Notes: generated from the sequence alone by a model not told the origin. Shown: positions 52,155 to 62,118, counted from the stretch's first letter. The stretch: DNA of 64,000 nt from Salinivirgaceae bacterium (GCA_017527435.1 JAFXQB010000001.1:254696-318695), one strand, 5' to 3'. A program made the numbers and translations.

Positions 52155-52616
52155 TTATTCGGCTTTGCCTGGATTGAGTCGGACTTTGACCACAACCTTT
52201 TTCACAACCGACGGCTTGCCGTTTTTCAGACAAGGCAAGTGTAAATCTTCGGGGTAGAAAATGACAAATTCACCAGCATTTAAGGTAATGGGCTCATAAT
52301 CACCTTCATAGAAGGCTATATCGCGCTCGTTAGAATATGGAATTGTCTCTTTCTGGCCATTTTTCGGTGCAAAGCCAATAATTTCGGTCCCTTTCAGAAT
52401 ATACTGAATATCAATATATTCCACGTGACCTTCGAGTTGACCTTCGCCCTTTGTGACATATTCGCTGATTGAAGCATACATATCGTTGCCGTCAATCGGG
52501 TATTTGCCTTCGTCGTAATCGACCAAATCGGCTGACGACAAATACTCGAAAGCCTTTGCGAACAACGGATGCAGCGAATCGTACTGTGCGTGATTGGTGA
52601 GACTATCCTTAATCAT
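52155..52616 (-). CDS. YhcH/YjgK/YiaL-family protein
   Basis: 153 residues from ATG 52616. DGNDMYASISEYVTKGEGQLEGHVEYIDIQYILKGTEIIGFA and FVIFYPEDLHLPC mark the beta-jelly-roll family with its metal ligands. Relatives are tied to sialic-acid and sugar metabolism as likely isomerases or anomerases. No sugar genes lie nearby, so substrate unknown. A longer frame to 52859 is shadow coding. Confidence 0.88.
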   Translation of the reverse strand: MIKDSLTNHAQYDSLHPLFAKAFEYLSSADLVDYDEGKYPIDGNDMYASISEYVTKGEGQLEGHVEYIDIQYILKGTEIIGFAPKNGQKETIPYSNERDIAFYEGDYEPITLNAGEFVIFYPEDLHLPCLKNGKPSVVKKVVVKVRLNPGKAE

Positions 52617-52668
52617 ACTCTCTGTTTTTAGCGGCACAAATATAGTGGTAAAACGAATGCTTGCACCG

Positions 52669-54231
52669 CTACTGGCAGTTTTTAATGAACAATGCCGCCT
52701 TTTCGGCGCAACGCTGTCCGTCGAGTGCCGAAGAGACAATGCCGCCCGCATAGCCCGCGCCTTCACCACACGGAAAAAGTCCCTGAATCTGAACGTGTTG
52801 CAGCGTTTCCGGGTCGCGCGGAATGCGCAAGGGCGAACTGGTGCGGCTCTCGACGCCAATCAGCACGGCATCGTTGGTGTAGAAGCCGCGCATTCGGCGG
52901 TCGAACTGGCGAAGACCGTCCTGCAGGCGCTGGCGGATAAAATCGGGCAGCCACTGGTGCATCGGCGACGAGATTATGCCTGGCGTGAACGACGTGCGCG
53001 GAAGCGAACCCGACACACGCCCTTCGACGAAATCGGCCAACCGCTGCGCTGGCGCAATCTGGCCCGCGCCGCCATTGTTGAAGGCAAGCCGCTCGTACTG
53101 CATTTGAAACTCGAGCCCTGCCATCACGGGGTCGGCGCAAGGCGGAATATCATCGGTGCGCAACTCAACCACAATGGCCGAATTGGCCCACTGGCTGCCA
53201 CGCGCCGACGGCGACATTCCGTTGACAACCATCTCATTATCAGCAGTTGAAGCGGGGACAATAATCCCGCCAGGACACATACAAAACGAGTAAACCCCGC
53301 GCCCACCCGACTGCTGCACAAGGCTGTAGGCCGCGGCAGGAAGATACGGTCCGCGCTGGCGGCACGAGTACTGAATACTGTCAATCAAACTCTGCGGGTG
53401 CTCAACGCGAACGCCCATCGCAAAGGCCTTCGGTTCGAGCGCAATGCCTTGACGGTAAAGCGAATAATAGACTTCGCGCGCTGAATGGCCTGTGGCCAGA
53501 ATAACGGCATCGGAACGTATTTCGTCGCCTGCAGTGGTGCGGATTCCGCGAACGCGGCCACCATCGATAATCAGACTGTCGAACGACACGCCAAAAAGCA
53601 CCTGGCCGCCGTGCTCGATTATGGTTTTGCGGATATTTTCGATAATGCCTGGCAGTTTGTCGGTGCCAATGTGCGGGTGGGCGTCGACCATAATGTCGGG
53701 ATTGCCGCCGTTGGCGTAGAGAATGCGCAGAACTTCGGAAATGTCGCCGCGTTTTTTCGAACGAGTGAAAAGTTTTCCGTCGGAATAGGTGCCAGCGCCA
53801 CCTTCGCCAAAACCGTAGTTTGAGTCGGGATTGACGCCCTGGTTGCGGTGAATGGCGGCAATGTCGAGACGGCGCGAGTGCACGTCTTTTCCGCGCTCAA
53901 CAATCACTGGCTTCAGCCCCGACTGCAAAAATTTGAGCGCGGCAAACAATCCCGCGGGCCCCGCCCCCACTATCACAACTGGCTGACAGTGCTCAACATT
54001 CGGATAATCAGGCATTTGCCACTCATCGGGCTTCGGTAGTTCATCGATATAGACATCGAGCCGCAGATTGATTAGCACACGGCCGTGACGCGCGTCGATT
54101 GACCGTCCGCGCAAGCGACAGAACGAGATTTGTTCGGTGGAAAGTCCCAATTTTGCGGCAGCGGCGGGCAGATAGAATTTCTCTGACGACGCCTTTTCTG
54201 GCGACAAGGCCAAAGTGATTTCCTTAATCAT
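52669..54231 (-). CDS. FAD-dependent oxidoreductase (COG2509 type)
   Basis: 520 residues. N-terminal ~80-residue domain (ITLALSPEKASSEKFYLPAAAAKLGL), then the dinucleotide fold PVVIVGAGPAGLFAALKFLQSGLKPVIVERG, GGAGTYSDGKLFTR, VILATGHSAREVY and the C-terminal GLFPCGEGAGYAGGIVSSALDG. Family members are uncharacterised flavin dehydrogenases. Its ATG overlaps the PorT stop as ATGA. Confidence 0.88.
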   Translation of the reverse strand: MIKEITLALSPEKASSEKFYLPAAAAKLGLSTEQISFCRLRGRSIDARHGRVLINLRLDVYIDELPKPDEWQMPDYPNVEHCQPVVIVGAGPAGLFAALKFLQSGLKPVIVERGKDVHSRRLDIAAIHRNQGVNPDSNYGFGEGGAGTYSDGKLFTRSKKRGDISEVLRILYANGGNPDIMVDAHPHIGTDKLPGIIENIRKTIIEHGGQVLFGVSFDSLIIDGGRVRGIRTTAGDEIRSDAVILATGHSAREVYYSLYRQGIALEPKAFAMGVRVEHPQSLIDSIQYSCRQRGPYLPAAAYSLVQQSGGRGVYSFCMCPGGIIVPASTADNEMVVNGMSPSARGSQWANSAIVVELRTDDIPPCADPVMAGLEFQMQYERLAFNNGGAGQIAPAQRLADFVEGRVSGSLPRTSFTPGIISSPMHQWLPDFIRQRLQDGLRQFDRRMRGFYTNDAVLIGVESRTSSPLRIPRDPETLQHVQIQGLFPCGEGAGYAGGIVSSALDGQRCAEKAALFIKNCQ

Positions 54232-54944
54232 TCGAAGCAGAGCACTAAAGTGACCATTTTTGAGCCCAAACGGCGGTAAGCGCGGGTGTATTCGGTGCCG
54301 TCCTGCTTGACCATATCGAGCAGTCCGTAACTGAATTTCAGTTCGGTAGAGTATTTGAAATACTTCAGATAATTGTCGAGTCCGATACCGATTTCGGCAT
54401 AGACATCGAACTTTTTGAGTCGGATTTTTGGCCGTTCTTCGGGCTTGACCTTCTTACGAGCAGCCAAATCGACAACGGGGTTCAAGCCCCAGTAAATGTA
54501 AGGCCGATAGTTGCTCTCGCGCGTTGAGCGGTATTTAATCAGCGTTGGGAACTGCAATAGCGTGGTCTCGATTTTCATATTGTGCGAGCGCAGTGCCCTA
54601 TCAGGTTCAACAAGTTCGTCATCAAGCAGATACGTGAGAGTTCGCTGACTGAATGCAAGGCCTGGCAGTGTTCGCAAGTCCCAATTGTCGGCCAGTTTCA
54701 GGTTGAAAACCATGCTGGCACCGAAAAGCGCGCCACCGCTGTACTCAACCGAATAGACGGTATCGAGAAGGTTGAACTCGTCGGAATGGCTGATACTGAA
54801 CGACATCTGTCCCAACGAGAATGCAAACCCGAAATGGTAAGGCTCGGCATCGTAGAACGGCTTGCACCACGGACGCTTTTTCTGCGCCGAAGCACCGCCC
54901 ACCACCGCAAGCAGAAGAATTATGAATAGCAGTTTTTTCGCCAT
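54228..54944 (-). CDS. porT: PorT-like T9SS outer-membrane protein
   Basis: 238 residues with signal peptide MAKKLLFIILLLAVVGGASA. YDAEPYHFGFAFSLGQMSFSISHSDEF, LLQFPTLIKYRS and YIYWGLNPVVDLAARK are features of PorT/SprT, an eight-strand barrel needed for type 9 secretion. Its presence fits the T9SS tails found here. The last base-pairs couple it to the FAD oxidoreductase. Confidence 0.8.
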   Translation of the reverse strand: MAKKLLFIILLLAVVGGASAQKKRPWCKPFYDAEPYHFGFAFSLGQMSFSISHSDEFNLLDTVYSVEYSGGALFGASMVFNLKLADNWDLRTLPGLAFSQRTLTYLLDDELVEPDRALRSHNMKIETTLLQFPTLIKYRSTRESNYRPYIYWGLNPVVDLAARKKVKPEERPKIRLKKFDVYAEIGIGLDNYLKYFKYSTELKFSYGLLDMVKQDGTEYTRAYRRLGSKMVTLVLCFE

Positions 54945-55062
54945 ACCATTTTTGAAAACGCAAAAGTAGGAAAATAATTGTGGAATAGATATAGGTATAG
55001 ATTTAGATAACTGAGTAAAATGTATCCACCCGAAAATACCTATGCCATTGCATTATCCCCCC

Positions 55063-55112
55063 ATCTTAAAAATGAACGCCGATGTTCCTTGTATGCCCTT
55101 CCGATGTGGCGA
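55063..55112 (-). pseudogene. Decayed copy of the U32 peptidase gene 3' end
   Basis: About 47 bases align to 56422-56466 (the U32 gene end) with about six mismatches and one extra base that shifts the frame. Translation gives LATSEG in one frame and GIQGTSAF in the next, against LATSEGIQGSSAF in the intact gene. The rest of the 288-bp gap 54945-55232 shows only a promoter. Confidence 0.5.
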
Positions 55113-55190
55113 GATGATCCATCAAACCGACGATATGCTACTGGTGGGAGTAAAATTCGGATGATAACTCTTGCCAACTATTTTTTTTGT

Positions 55191-55198
55191 TACATTTG
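55191..55198 (+). promoter_or_regulatory. Promoter -7 element of the TlpA-like gene
   Basis: TACATTTG, 34 bases before ATG 55233; fits TAnnTTTG. Confidence 0.55.
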
Positions 55199-55232
55199 AA
55201 TTTCAATAAATTTACTTTAAAACTAATTCATT

Positions 55233-56357
55233 ATGAAGAAAATTCTCTTTTATGGCACAGTGCTGGCAGGGATGCTGGCATCGTGCAACCAAAACTCAAA
55301 AACATTTATTCTCGAAGGAACCGTTTCCGAAGACAATGCCGATTCAATCTACCATGTATTCATTGGCAACAGCGATTACGAAAACAACACGAAAGGTGCA
55401 CCACACGACACTATTGTTGTTAAAGACAAGATGATACACTATTCGATTGATATTGACAGTCCTACCGTAATGTGTTTGCGAGCCATTTTAGGTAATGGCA
55501 AACCTCGTTGGCAATACGATATGGTGATTGTGCCAGGCGAAACAGCGAAAGCAACTATCTGCCCCAACAAAATTGAACTCGACGGTTCAAAGTTTTATCA
55601 GCAAGCGGGAGCAATGAGAGCAATTATATATGATACGGAAAAACGTTTGGATGAACTATATGAACAACTATCAGAGACAACGAGAGACTCGATTCTAAAT
55701 GAAAAAAAAGCAACTGATGCCAAGTTTTACGACTACTTGATTGCGCACAATCGAGAAGAAGGGGCTTTGATTTACGCCAATCGATATTCAGAGTCAGGAC
55801 GACTGGCAAGCAAACTGTTTGATACCATAGCGGCGCCAGAAATGAAAAAAGGCCGATTCGCTCATTATATCGAGATTGCATTAGAAAATGAACGGGAACA
55901 AAAAGAATATGAGGCCAAAATGGCTGAAGCCATGGAAAAAACAGCAGTTGGCAAAATGTTTACCGATTTTGCTGTGGAGTACAAAGGCAAGACACAGAAA
56001 TTGTCAGATTACGTTGGCAAAGGCCAATATGTGTTAGTCGATTTTTGGGCGAGCTGGTGCGGTCCATGCCGTGCTGAAATTCCAAACCTTATATCTGTTT
56101 ACAACAAATACAAGGACAAGAATGTCAATGTATTAGGCGTTGCGGTTGGAGACAAACCCGAAGATTCAGAACGTGCCATTTCAGAAATGGGTGTCAATTA
56201 CCCGCAAATAATTAACGCACAAAATACAGGTGCTGATGAATATGGTATTAACGGAATTCCTCACGTTATCCTTTTTGGCCCTGACGGCACAATTCTTGAA
56301 CGTTGGTTGTATGGTCCAACAATTGAAGAAGCTGTCCGTAAGCACTTGGGGCTATAA
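55233..56357 (+). CDS. TlpA-family thiol-disulfide oxidoreductase lipoprotein with DUF4369
   Basis: 374 residues: lipoprotein signal ending MLASC, DUF4369-like N-terminal domain (~25-130, FILEGTVSEDNADSIYHVFIG), a helical middle, and a thioredoxin fold with DFWASWCGPCRAEIPNL (CGPC active site) and GINGIPHVILFGPDG with the cis-Pro. It acts in the periplasm on disulfides or cytochrome maturation; partner unknown. Flanked by the decayed U32 tail and the intact U32 gene. Confidence 0.9.
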   Translation: MKKILFYGTVLAGMLASCNQNSKTFILEGTVSEDNADSIYHVFIGNSDYENNTKGAPHDTIVVKDKMIHYSIDIDSPTVMCLRAILGNGKPRWQYDMVIVPGETAKATICPNKIELDGSKFYQQAGAMRAIIYDTEKRLDELYEQLSETTRDSILNEKKATDAKFYDYLIAHNREEGALIYANRYSESGRLASKLFDTIAAPEMKKGRFAHYIEIALENEREQKEYEAKMAEAMEKTAVGKMFTDFAVEYKGKTQKLSDYVGKGQYVLVDFWASWCGPCRAEIPNLISVYNKYKDKNVNVLGVAVGDKPEDSERAISEMGVNYPQIINAQNTGADEYGINGIPHVILFGPDGTILERWLYGPTIEEAVRKHLGL

Positions 56358-56378
56358 CCAATACGATAATTTAAAAGT

Positions 56379-56404
56379 GCCGCCCGTTGTGGCGGCATTT
56401 TTTT
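56379..56404. terminator. Terminator between TlpA-like and U32 genes
   Basis: tgccgcc/ggcggca stem, 5-base loop, then seven T; right-going, with convergent U32 on the other side. Confidence 0.8.
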
Positions 56405-56407
56405 GCC

Positions 56408-58372
56408 TTACCGTAACCCTTTCTTAAAATTGAATGCCGAACTTCCCTGAATGCCTTCCGATGTGGCCAGCAGTTTCAGCAAGTGGGCAAGGTGGTTGTT
56501 GTCGGGCTTTTCAAATGAAAGGTCGAGTAGGAAACGGTTGAAATTCTTGCCGCGCAACTTGTTGGCGTATTGAGTGATGCAGACGGGTTGCTCGGGTGTT
56601 ATAATTGTCAGGCCATTTACGCGGTGGCGTTGGTAGCGGTTTTTGCGTTCGTCGGCAAATAGGTTTTTGGGCAGTTTTACTGGCATTCGCGAGATGAACA
56701 GCCGTGGACGGAAATAGACTGGAACCACAATACTGCGGCATGCGCCTGTGAGCAGATTTTCATACTCGTTCTCAACAGGACTGATGAACCATTCGGCACC
56801 TTGTAGGGTGAGCCATGCGGCCGCGGCATCGTTGTAGGCGTAAACAAGTTCATTGGTGGCGAAACGGCTTTGCGGTGGCAGCATGTCGGCTTGCGACAAA
56901 TGGCTTAAAACGAATCGGTTATAGCCTTTATTTGCAAAATTGGCGCAGAATTGGCGCACTTGCTCGATTTTTTTCTCGCTCACAAATGGTGGCAGTTCAA
57001 TCCAGATTTTCTGCTGTAACCGCTTATCTGAAATATTTAAATTCTGCAGATTATGCCACTCGAGCGTTGGCAGTGAGACAATCACAATGTCAGTTTTTTG
57101 CAGCGACGGGCATTTCAGCCAATCAAGATTGTCGATGCGGACGATTGTTGCCGATTTTGCATTGACGCTCAGCTGCTTGCGTGTTTTTGTGACGATTTCT
57201 TTTTTCAGAGCTTGTGGCATTCGCGGCGCTCGTAATGGTGTTGCTGGCAGCTCGTTTCCAAACTTTTGACTGCGATAGGCTGTCAAGTAGATGTCTGTGC
57301 CAGCGGTGGCTGTTCCGCGAAAGCCTTTGGCGGTGCAGATGCTGTCAACAACACGGAAATTATCGAGCACAAAGGCGTTCTGGTCGGTGTCGGCATCGGT
57401 GCGGACGCGCAGGCGGTTGCCTTTTGCCAACTCAATGTTGGTGGTGAAGACGATTGTACCATCGTGACAATCAGTAACTTTGCCTATCAAAAGGCCTGTG
57501 TTTGGGTTGTCGGCAATCGACTCGGCAATGCAGCGGCCCATGAACCATTGCGTTTTTGGTCGGCTAAGGTCGTTAACTTGCTCGTTAACTTGTTCGCTGT
57601 CAAGTGCTTTGCGGTAGGCTTGCGCCACTGTATAGACATACTCGCCCGACTTCAGACGCCCTTCGACTTTCAGCGATGAAACACCCATTTGTGCAAGTTC
57701 TTTAATCTTGTCAATCAGTTGGTTATCCTTCATACTGAAGAATGTGCGCTTTTGTCCTTGGCAGTTGTAGAAGCGGCGGCAAGGTTGAGTGCAGAGTCCG
57801 CGGTTTGCGCCCGCGCCGCCTAGAAAACTGCTAAACTGGCAAAATCCTGATATTGAGTAACATAATGCCCCGTGCACAAAAACTTCGGTTTCAATTTTTG
57901 TGCGCTGCTGAATCAGTTCCAACTCGCTGTAAGTGACTTCGCGGGCAAGCACAACACGCTTGAACCCTATGCGTTGGCAATGGTTGGCACCAACAGAGTT
58001 GTGATTGGCCATCTGCGTGCTTGCGTGTGCCACAAGTTTCGGAAAATATCGCCGCATCAGGCTGAAAACGCCCCAATCCTGAATGATGATGCCAGCTATT
58101 TGCAGGGTTGAAAGAAATTGCAGAGTATCGAGCACATCGGCCAACTCATTGTTTTTCACCACAATATTCAGAGTGATATAAACTTTCACATGATGTTTGG
58201 CCGCTAATTTGCAGATAGCGGAAAGTTGTGCTTCACTGAAATTGGCGGCACGTCCGCGAGCATTAAACCCCTTCAGTCCCAAATAGATGGCATCAGCGCC
58301 ACCGTCAATTGCGGCATAAAGGCTCTCGATGTTGCCAACAGGCAGAAGCAGTTCGGGTTTGGTGGCGGGCAT
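56408..58372 (-). CDS. Peptidase U32-family protein (RlhA-like)
   Basis: 654 residues from ATG 58372, whose A overlaps the TGA of the synthase gene (TGATG). N-terminal barrel (KPELLLPVGNIESLYAAIDGGADAIYLGLKGFNARGRAANF) and the U32 signature EVFVHGALCYSISGFCQFSSFLGGAGANRGLCTQPCR with conserved Cys. Length and C-terminal part resemble the RlhA (YdcP) group that hydroxylates C2501 of 23S rRNA; related TrhP works on tRNA. Specificity not provable here. Confidence 0.85.
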   Translation of the reverse strand: MPATKPELLLPVGNIESLYAAIDGGADAIYLGLKGFNARGRAANFSEAQLSAICKLAAKHHVKVYITLNIVVKNNELADVLDTLQFLSTLQIAGIIIQDWGVFSLMRRYFPKLVAHASTQMANHNSVGANHCQRIGFKRVVLAREVTYSELELIQQRTKIETEVFVHGALCYSISGFCQFSSFLGGAGANRGLCTQPCRRFYNCQGQKRTFFSMKDNQLIDKIKELAQMGVSSLKVEGRLKSGEYVYTVAQAYRKALDSEQVNEQVNDLSRPKTQWFMGRCIAESIADNPNTGLLIGKVTDCHDGTIVFTTNIELAKGNRLRVRTDADTDQNAFVLDNFRVVDSICTAKGFRGTATAGTDIYLTAYRSQKFGNELPATPLRAPRMPQALKKEIVTKTRKQLSVNAKSATIVRIDNLDWLKCPSLQKTDIVIVSLPTLEWHNLQNLNISDKRLQQKIWIELPPFVSEKKIEQVRQFCANFANKGYNRFVLSHLSQADMLPPQSRFATNELVYAYNDAAAAWLTLQGAEWFISPVENEYENLLTGACRSIVVPVYFRPRLFISRMPVKLPKNLFADERKNRYQRHRVNGLTIITPEQPVCITQYANKLRGKNFNRFLLDLSFEKPDNNHLAHLLKLLATSEGIQGSSAFNFKKGLR

Positions 58373-59448
58373 CACTCGTTTCTTGAGTTTGTGTAGGTTC
58401 GCCAGCGGTCAATCAGGGTGGCGAAGTTTTCGGGCAGTTCCGAATTGAACATCATCCGCTCGCCGGTGACGGGGTGCACAAAGCCCAACTCTTTGGCATG
58501 CAGCGCCTGACCGGGCAGCAGAGTAAAGCAGTTCTCAACAAACTGACTGTATTTGGCAAACGATGTGCCTTTAAGAATTTCGCAGCCGCCATATTCAGGG
58601 TCGTTGAAAAGCGGGTGACCGATGAATTTCATATGGACGCGTATTTGGTGCGTACGTCCGGTTTCAAGGCGGCATTCAATCAGTGTAACGTAGCCGAATC
58701 GTTCAAGCACGCGGTAATGTGTCACGGCGGGTTTTCCCATAGGCACATCTCTCGGAAAAACATCCATAATCTGGCGGTTGCGCACGTTGCGGCCGATTTT
58801 TCCGACAATGGTGCCTTCATTGTCGCGCAGGTCACCCCACACCAGTGCCACATAGCGCCGGTGCGAAGTGTGATAGAAGAACTGTCTGGAAATGTGCTCT
58901 TTAGCCTGTTCGGTTTTGGCCACAACCAAAAGCCCTGATGTGTTTTTGTCGATTCGGTGGACAAGTCCGGGGCGCGCGTCGTTGCCGTTGAAAATTGGCA
59001 AATCGCTGTACCGGTAAGCCAGTGCGTTGATGAGTGTGCCAGTGTAGTGCCCATAGCTCGGGTGAACCACCATTCCGGCCGGCTTGTTCACAACAACCAC
59101 GCTATCATCTTCATACACAACGTCTATCGGTATGTTTTCTGGAACAATCACAATCTCGCGTGGCGGATAGGTGAGCATCACGCGAATCACATCGCCTGGC
59201 TTGACGCGATAGTTGGCTCGCGCCGATGAGCCGTTCACAATGATGAATCCTGCATCGGCGGCAGCCTGAATTTTGGTGCGCGACGCATTTTCAATCTTCA
59301 TTTGCAGAAACTTATCGATGCGCAACATGCCTTGTCCGCGGTCAACTTCGAAACGGAAATGCTCATAAAGTCCGTTTTCGCCGCTTTCAGACTGTTCGCC
59401 GAAATCGTCCGATGTCTCTTCGGTTTCGTCAAAATTCTCGTCAATCAT
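58372..59448 (-). CDS. RluA-family pseudouridine synthase (RluD-like)
   Basis: 358 residues: S4 domain (GMLRIDKFLQMKIENASRTKIQAAADAGFIIVNG) and catalytic domain with NKPAGMVVHPSYGHYTGTLINAL and RPGLVHRIDKNTSGLLVVAKT, the HRID loop holding the catalytic Asp. RVHMKFIGHPLFNDPEYGG follows. Isomerises uridines in 23S rRNA. An acidic N-terminal extension (~1-30) is typical of the phylum. Five bases downstream of the T9SS gene. Confidence 0.93.
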   Translation of the reverse strand: MIDENFDETEETSDDFGEQSESGENGLYEHFRFEVDRGQGMLRIDKFLQMKIENASRTKIQAAADAGFIIVNGSSARANYRVKPGDVIRVMLTYPPREIVIVPENIPIDVVYEDDSVVVVNKPAGMVVHPSYGHYTGTLINALAYRYSDLPIFNGNDARPGLVHRIDKNTSGLLVVAKTEQAKEHISRQFFYHTSHRRYVALVWGDLRDNEGTIVGKIGRNVRNRQIMDVFPRDVPMGKPAVTHYRVLERFGYVTLIECRLETGRTHQIRVHMKFIGHPLFNDPEYGGCEILKGTSFAKYSQFVENCFTLLPGQALHAKELGFVHPVTGERMMFNSELPENFATLIDRWRTYTNSRNE

Positions 59449-59453
59449 TTCTG

Positions 59454-61298
59454 CTATTTTTTGATGAATTTCAAGGCTGATGTGCCGCCATTGTGATTGA
59501 TTCTTACAATGTATATTCCTGATTGCAAGTTCGATACATTTGCGTGAGTGCCATTTGTGCTCAAAATGGTCTGTCCAATAGCGTTGCAGATGGTCAACTG
59601 GCAGTTGTCGTCATCCAAACCGCTGATTGTCAGCCAGTCGCTGACGGGGTTCGGGTAAATCGACAGGCTGATATCGGTTTCAGTTTCAGCAATATCGGTG
59701 GTGATTGAGCCGAAAACCGGTCGCATCATAAGCGAGCCTGTGAAACTTGTCGGCAGCCAATCGCCAGTTGTGTTGTAGAATATCTTGCTCTGGCTGAAGC
59801 GGTTAACATCCCAGCCGACGTTCAGGCGCAGTTTCGATGTCTGCTGCCAGCCAACAAAAATGCTCTTGTCTACTGCTAGCGGCTCGCTGAATTCAAAGGT
59901 CATAAACTCGTTCATCTGGCCGCTGAAAGCAGGGCGAACCACTTCGTCGCAGCGCAGTTGGCGACCAGGCTTGCCGTTGTTGTTTTCCCACGCGCAGATG
60001 AAAAAGTTGTCAGCGGCGCTCTCAACTGGGTTCGACGGTAGGAAACAGATGCTCAAGCCAACCAGTTCGTCAGCCTTGTAGGGTGTGTAGAGATAAGCCA
60101 CCTGCGACGATGCGGCATCCACACCGTAGGCGTTTTCGGCCGAACCATCATCGTAGGCATAATAGTTGCCGAAATGCTGATATGTGTAACTGCGATTGTT
60201 GCCACGAATCAGTTCATCTTTATCGGTATAAAGCTCACATTCAAATAGATATGTTGCATTCGCACGGTCATCGTGCACTATCGGATTGTCGTCGTAGGCA
60301 AACATCCGCTTGTTGTTCTCAAGACCGTCGTAGTTGCCGGTTCCCATTGTAATTGAGTCTTTTAGATAGACATTGTTATCTACGTCTTTGATACGGATTC
60401 GCACTTCGGCCTTCATGGTGCGTTCCCAGTGGTTGCGGATGTGGACGTTGAGCCGCGTGTTTTCGGTGTTGATGGCCGACTCGTAGTGTGACCACGGCAC
60501 CGATGTATAGTTTTTCAGCACAGTTGCGGCTGGTTCAACAATCGCAATGTCGTAAAAAACTGTGTCATAAGCCGAACGCCCATCGTTCAGATAGACAAAA
60601 TCAATGTTCCAATGGTCGCAGTTGATGGTTGCCGACGGGTTGAAACTGCCCGCAAGGCTCGCATAGTTGAAGAAGCGGAACTGGAACTTATCAGTAAAAT
60701 ATTTCGATTGGCTGATGGGCAACATCACAAGCGCAAATTCCAGAGTGTCAGGCCGATTTGGTTGCAGATGCAACACGTTTTTGCGGAATGTTGCAAGGTC
60801 GGTTCCTGCCATTGCCCAAAGGTTGGTCCACACGCCGTCGCCCGAAGTGATTTGCAGCACAAGCGAGTCGCACTCTTCAGGCGCGTTGCCGTTGCCCTGC
60901 GGCTGGTAGAAGAAACTCAAGTATGTTGATGTGCTATCGGCCTTTGAAAGGTCGATGGGTTGCGATGTCAGAAAATCAGCCAGATACGGCTGGCTCGAAG
61001 CATGCTCATAGTGCAGTCCGTCAGAGTCGATGGCATCGAACGTGGCCACGCCGACAGAGTAAGGATTGATGCTGAATGTGTTGTTAATCCACACGCCGCG
61101 GTCGGTCCAGAGTTGCTGGTCGGGTGCGTCGCTGTCGCTGCTGAAATCGTCGATAAAAGGCAGTTGCAGCGTTGACGACACGCTTTGCAGCCTGACGGTT
61201 TGTTGGCGCACGGGCAGTGCGGGCGCAGTCAGAAACTCTTGCGCAGTCAGCGGCATTGCGCCCAGAATGAGCGCGGCTATTGCAATGATTCTATTCAT
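59454..61298 (-). CDS. T9SS-exported surface protein with type A sorting domain
   Basis: 614 residues from ATG 61298 (longer frame to 61319 starts inside the PASTA gene). Signal peptide MNRIIAIAALILGAMPLTA. The body is beta-rich without a recognised catalytic domain. The last ~75 residues (LSIYPNPVSDWLTISGLDDDNCQLTICNAIGQTILSTNG ... SGIYIVRINHNGGTSALKFIKK) are a T9SS type A tail. Overlaps the PASTA gene by eight bases. Confidence 0.9.
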   Translation of the reverse strand: MNRIIAIAALILGAMPLTAQEFLTAPALPVRQQTVRLQSVSSTLQLPFIDDFSSDSDAPDQQLWTDRGVWINNTFSINPYSVGVATFDAIDSDGLHYEHASSQPYLADFLTSQPIDLSKADSTSTYLSFFYQPQGNGNAPEECDSLVLQITSGDGVWTNLWAMAGTDLATFRKNVLHLQPNRPDTLEFALVMLPISQSKYFTDKFQFRFFNYASLAGSFNPSATINCDHWNIDFVYLNDGRSAYDTVFYDIAIVEPAATVLKNYTSVPWSHYESAINTENTRLNVHIRNHWERTMKAEVRIRIKDVDNNVYLKDSITMGTGNYDGLENNKRMFAYDDNPIVHDDRANATYLFECELYTDKDELIRGNNRSYTYQHFGNYYAYDDGSAENAYGVDAASSQVAYLYTPYKADELVGLSICFLPSNPVESAADNFFICAWENNNGKPGRQLRCDEVVRPAFSGQMNEFMTFEFSEPLAVDKSIFVGWQQTSKLRLNVGWDVNRFSQSKIFYNTTGDWLPTSFTGSLMMRPVFGSITTDIAETETDISLSIYPNPVSDWLTISGLDDDNCQLTICNAIGQTILSTNGTHANVSNLQSGIYIVRINHNGGTSALKFIKK

Positions 61299-62118
61299 CC
61301 AGATTGATTGATTCACCAATTTCGGTTTCGGTTCGCGATTCAGCCTTCAGCCAAATGTCGACGCGGCCGCCCAGAGTGGCGCGTGCGCCTGGTCCGAAGT
61401 AAGCGGGTTCCTGACGATAGACGCGGGCGTTCATTGAATCGGCGGTGGTGGCGGCATCTTCAATAACCACCTTGCCAACATTCAGATAGGCATTATTAAG
61501 TTCGTTGGTAGCTTCAAATTGTGTCATACCTTTCAGGTCGGGCAATGGTGTGGCGTTGTTGCCGTGGCCATCGCCTAGCACAAGGTCGATGCTCGAGCCC
61601 TTGTCAATGAGTGTTCCTTCCGCAATTTCCTGTCCTTCAAACATTTGTTTCAAAATGTTGTTTTTGGCGAAATCGGGCCGGTAAATCAACTGTCCAACGC
61701 GCAGACCGTGCATCTCAAGCGTAGCCTTGCCCTGGCGGTACGACAGTCCGACAATCTTCGGCACCGAAACCTTTGCTCTGTTAAACGCATTGGTGGTGAT
61801 GAAAATTGTGCGGTTTTTCTTCACGTGTGTGCCCGGACGCGGGTTCTGGTCAACAATGCAGCCTTTCGGCATATAGTCAATAAACGTTGAGTCGATAATT
61901 TGCAGTTGCAGATTCTCATGTTTTGCAATCTGGTGTGCACGGCTCATTTTCAGACCTTTAAAGTCTGGCACCGAAATTGTGTGCCCGTGATGGGTATAGA
62001 ACCGCAGAAAAATCACAAGTACAATAAATACAGCCAGATAGAATCCGACAAACTTGCCAATGCGGATAAGATTGCGTTTCCAAAACGCTCTATCTTTCAG
62101 TTTTTCCTTCAAATCCAT
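61291..62118 (-). CDS. PASTA-domain membrane protein
   Basis: 275 residues from ATG 62118. One N-terminal membrane span (IGKFVGFYLAVFIVLVIFLRFY), then three PASTA units (ISVPDFKGLKMSRAHQIAKHENLQL; VSVPKIVGLSYRQGKATLEMHGLRVG; TPLPDLKGMTQFEATNELNNAYLNVGKV). PASTA binds peptidoglycan fragments. No kinase domain is attached. First gene of the operon with the T9SS substrate, the RluD-like and U32 genes. Confidence 0.93.
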   Translation of the reverse strand: MDLKEKLKDRAFWKRNLIRIGKFVGFYLAVFIVLVIFLRFYTHHGHTISVPDFKGLKMSRAHQIAKHENLQLQIIDSTFIDYMPKGCIVDQNPRPGTHVKKNRTIFITTNAFNRAKVSVPKIVGLSYRQGKATLEMHGLRVGQLIYRPDFAKNNILKQMFEGQEIAEGTLIDKGSSIDLVLGDGHGNNATPLPDLKGMTQFEATNELNNAYLNVGKVVIEDAATTADSMNARVYRQEPAYFGPGARATLGGRVDIWLKAESRTETEIGESINLDE

